Part shown: positions 63,366 to 64,000 of the stretch, one piece after another
Layout: each line of letters begins with the position of its first letter
Position numbering within the stretch: the first letter of the stretch is position 1
Assembly: GCF_026651875.1 (NCBI RefSeq)
Contig: NZ_CP104067.1
Coordinates: 3,472,001-3,536,000 of the forward strand
From: Alicyclobacillus fastidiosus
Lineage (GTDB): Bacteria; Bacillota; Bacilli; Alicyclobacillales; Alicyclobacillaceae
Length of the DNA stretch: 64,000 nt
Direction of reading: 5' to 3'
Position numbers and translations under genes: made by a program
Notes under the pieces: model-generated
Told to the model about the DNA's origin: nothing
The model's database searches: none
The model's input: the letters and a program-made list of their open reading frames with translations, nothing else

Positions 63366-64000
63366 TTACTGCTTTTCAATGAGAATGTTTACCGCATTCG
63401 GAGTGTCAGGCAGCGTGACTGGTTGCCCGTTTACGGTCAATTGTACGCCCTGGACGTGCCCGAGGCGAAGCAAAATCGAACTGGTTCCAGAGAACGTCCT
63501 GGAGTCCCCAGGGTTCAGAATGTCGTTCGGGTCGACCATCTTGCTGTCCGACTGCACCTGAATCCAAAGTTGTCCCGTCTGTACTTTCAACTGAACCTTG
63601 AGATTCTGTGCGTTCTTTACGGTATATGTATGAGCGCCATTCTGCAGAGGTCCTGCGGTCACAACGGCGGCCGGAGGAGGCGTCGTCGTCGTCGTCGTGT
63701 TGTTCGCCACGCTATTCGTCGCATTCTTGGCCGTAGCGTTGGCGGACACGGCGTTGGTCGTCTCATTGCCAGTCGTCGTCGAACTCGCGTTGTTGACCAC
63801 TGACGCCGTACCTGTATTCGCACGCGTCGGCGGATTGTGGTGGCCCCGCAGCGCGAAATACCCACCTGCCACAACCGCCAACGCAGCGGCGATGATCAGC
63901 CCCTGCCCGACGCCTCCGCCAATCGCAAGGCGCCGAGAGCTTCGCTCCTGGCTTTGTTGCACCTGTGGTGATTTGCGCGGTACTTCGACGCTTTGCCGAG
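63366..64000 (-). CDS. RodZ-like membrane protein, C-terminal part, cut by window end
   Basis: The frame is open to the right edge, so at least 210 residues are visible and the N-terminus (expected helix-turn-helix domain) is outside. Seen are a basic stretch, one membrane helix (GLIIAAALAVVAGGYFALRG), a long Thr/Asn/Ala-rich linker and a beta-rich domain with VQLKVQTGQLWIQVQSDSK, which fits the DUF4115 end of RodZ/YmfM. Place before pgsA agrees with B. subtilis ymfM. It probably anchors the MreB-linked cell-shape complex. Confidence 0.75.
   Translation of the reverse strand, partial: RQSVEVPRKSPQVQQSQERSSRRLAIGGGVGQGLIIAAALAVVAGGYFALRGHHNPPTRANTGTASVVNNASSTTTGNETTNAVSANATAKNATNSVANNTTTTTTPPPAAVVTAGPLQNGAHTYTVKNAQNLKVQLKVQTGQLWIQVQSDSKMVDPNDILNPGDSRTFSGTSSILLRLGHVQGVQLTVNGQPVTLPDTPNAVNILIEKQ

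Overview
The window looks like a chromosomal segment of a spore-forming, GC-moderate Bacillota, most likely an Alicyclobacillus-type organism. The reasons are a dense Bacilli gene order (rodZ-yajQ-pgsA-cinA-recA-recX-rny-ymdB-spoVS-cotE, miaB-ricA-mutS-mutL-miaA-hfq, spoVK-hflX-ynbB-glnR-glnA, lexA), Bacillus-type LexA boxes, sporulation genes (spoVK, spoVAF, spoVS, cotE, YheC/YheD) and frequent GTG/TTG starts with strong GGAGG sites. The genus is an inference from gene order and protein likeness.

Layout. 1-4.5 kb: methionine synthesis (N-terminus of a YitJ-like homocysteine methyltransferase, metH) and a collapsed MFS gene. 4.6-8 kb: glyQS, a HAD phosphatase, lexA with its own SOS box. 8.2-14.5 kb: glnA-glnR with a GlnR box, ynbB, hflX, three poorly known genes (small membrane protein, UbiA-like membrane protein, small GTPase) and the 3' part of spoVK. 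14.5-17.6 kb: a 3.1 kb element with a large serine recombinase that splits spoVK. 17.6-20.6 kb: 5' part of spoVK, spoVAF, a TRIC-type channel. 20.7-31.4 kb: a catabolic/transport cluster (class II aldolase, MFS, Ni/Co permease, four cupin domains in three proteins, tripartite tricarboxylate transporter, an EutA-like protein) with a dead Rieske oxygenase at its head. 31.9-32.5 kb: seven tRNA genes. 32.6-41.4 kb: hfq, miaA, an rRNA-type methyltransferase, mutL, mutS, ricA, miaB. 41.7-47.4 kb: three YheC/YheD ATP-grasp proteins and an ATP-grasp/phiEco32-type amidoligase fusion. 47.56-52.56 kb: a second recombinase element, 5.0 kb, that splits cotE. 53-64 kb: dipeptidase, spoVS, ymdB, rny, recX, recA, DEAD-box helicase, cinA, pgsA, yajQ, and a rodZ-like gene cut by the window end.

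The main finding is that two sporulation genes are each interrupted by an intervening element carrying its own serine recombinase. In both cases the two gene pieces lie on the same strand, a 5-bp direct repeat sits at the junctions (GTCAA for spoVK, AAGCT for cotE), and deletion between the repeats restores a full-length in-frame protein (329 aa SpoVK, 178 aa CotE). This matches the logic of the skin element of sigK and of SPbeta in spsM, which are excised in the mother cell during sporulation. Excision of the second element would also join the cotE promoter to the downstream YheC/YheD-amidoligase operon. The cotE element carries a histidine kinase-STAS fusion, a YfmQ-like protein, a toxin-like peptide and a tiny membrane protein behind a ribosome-site hairpin; the spoVK element carries a secreted NlpC/P60 hydrolase and a small protein translationally coupled to the recombinase.
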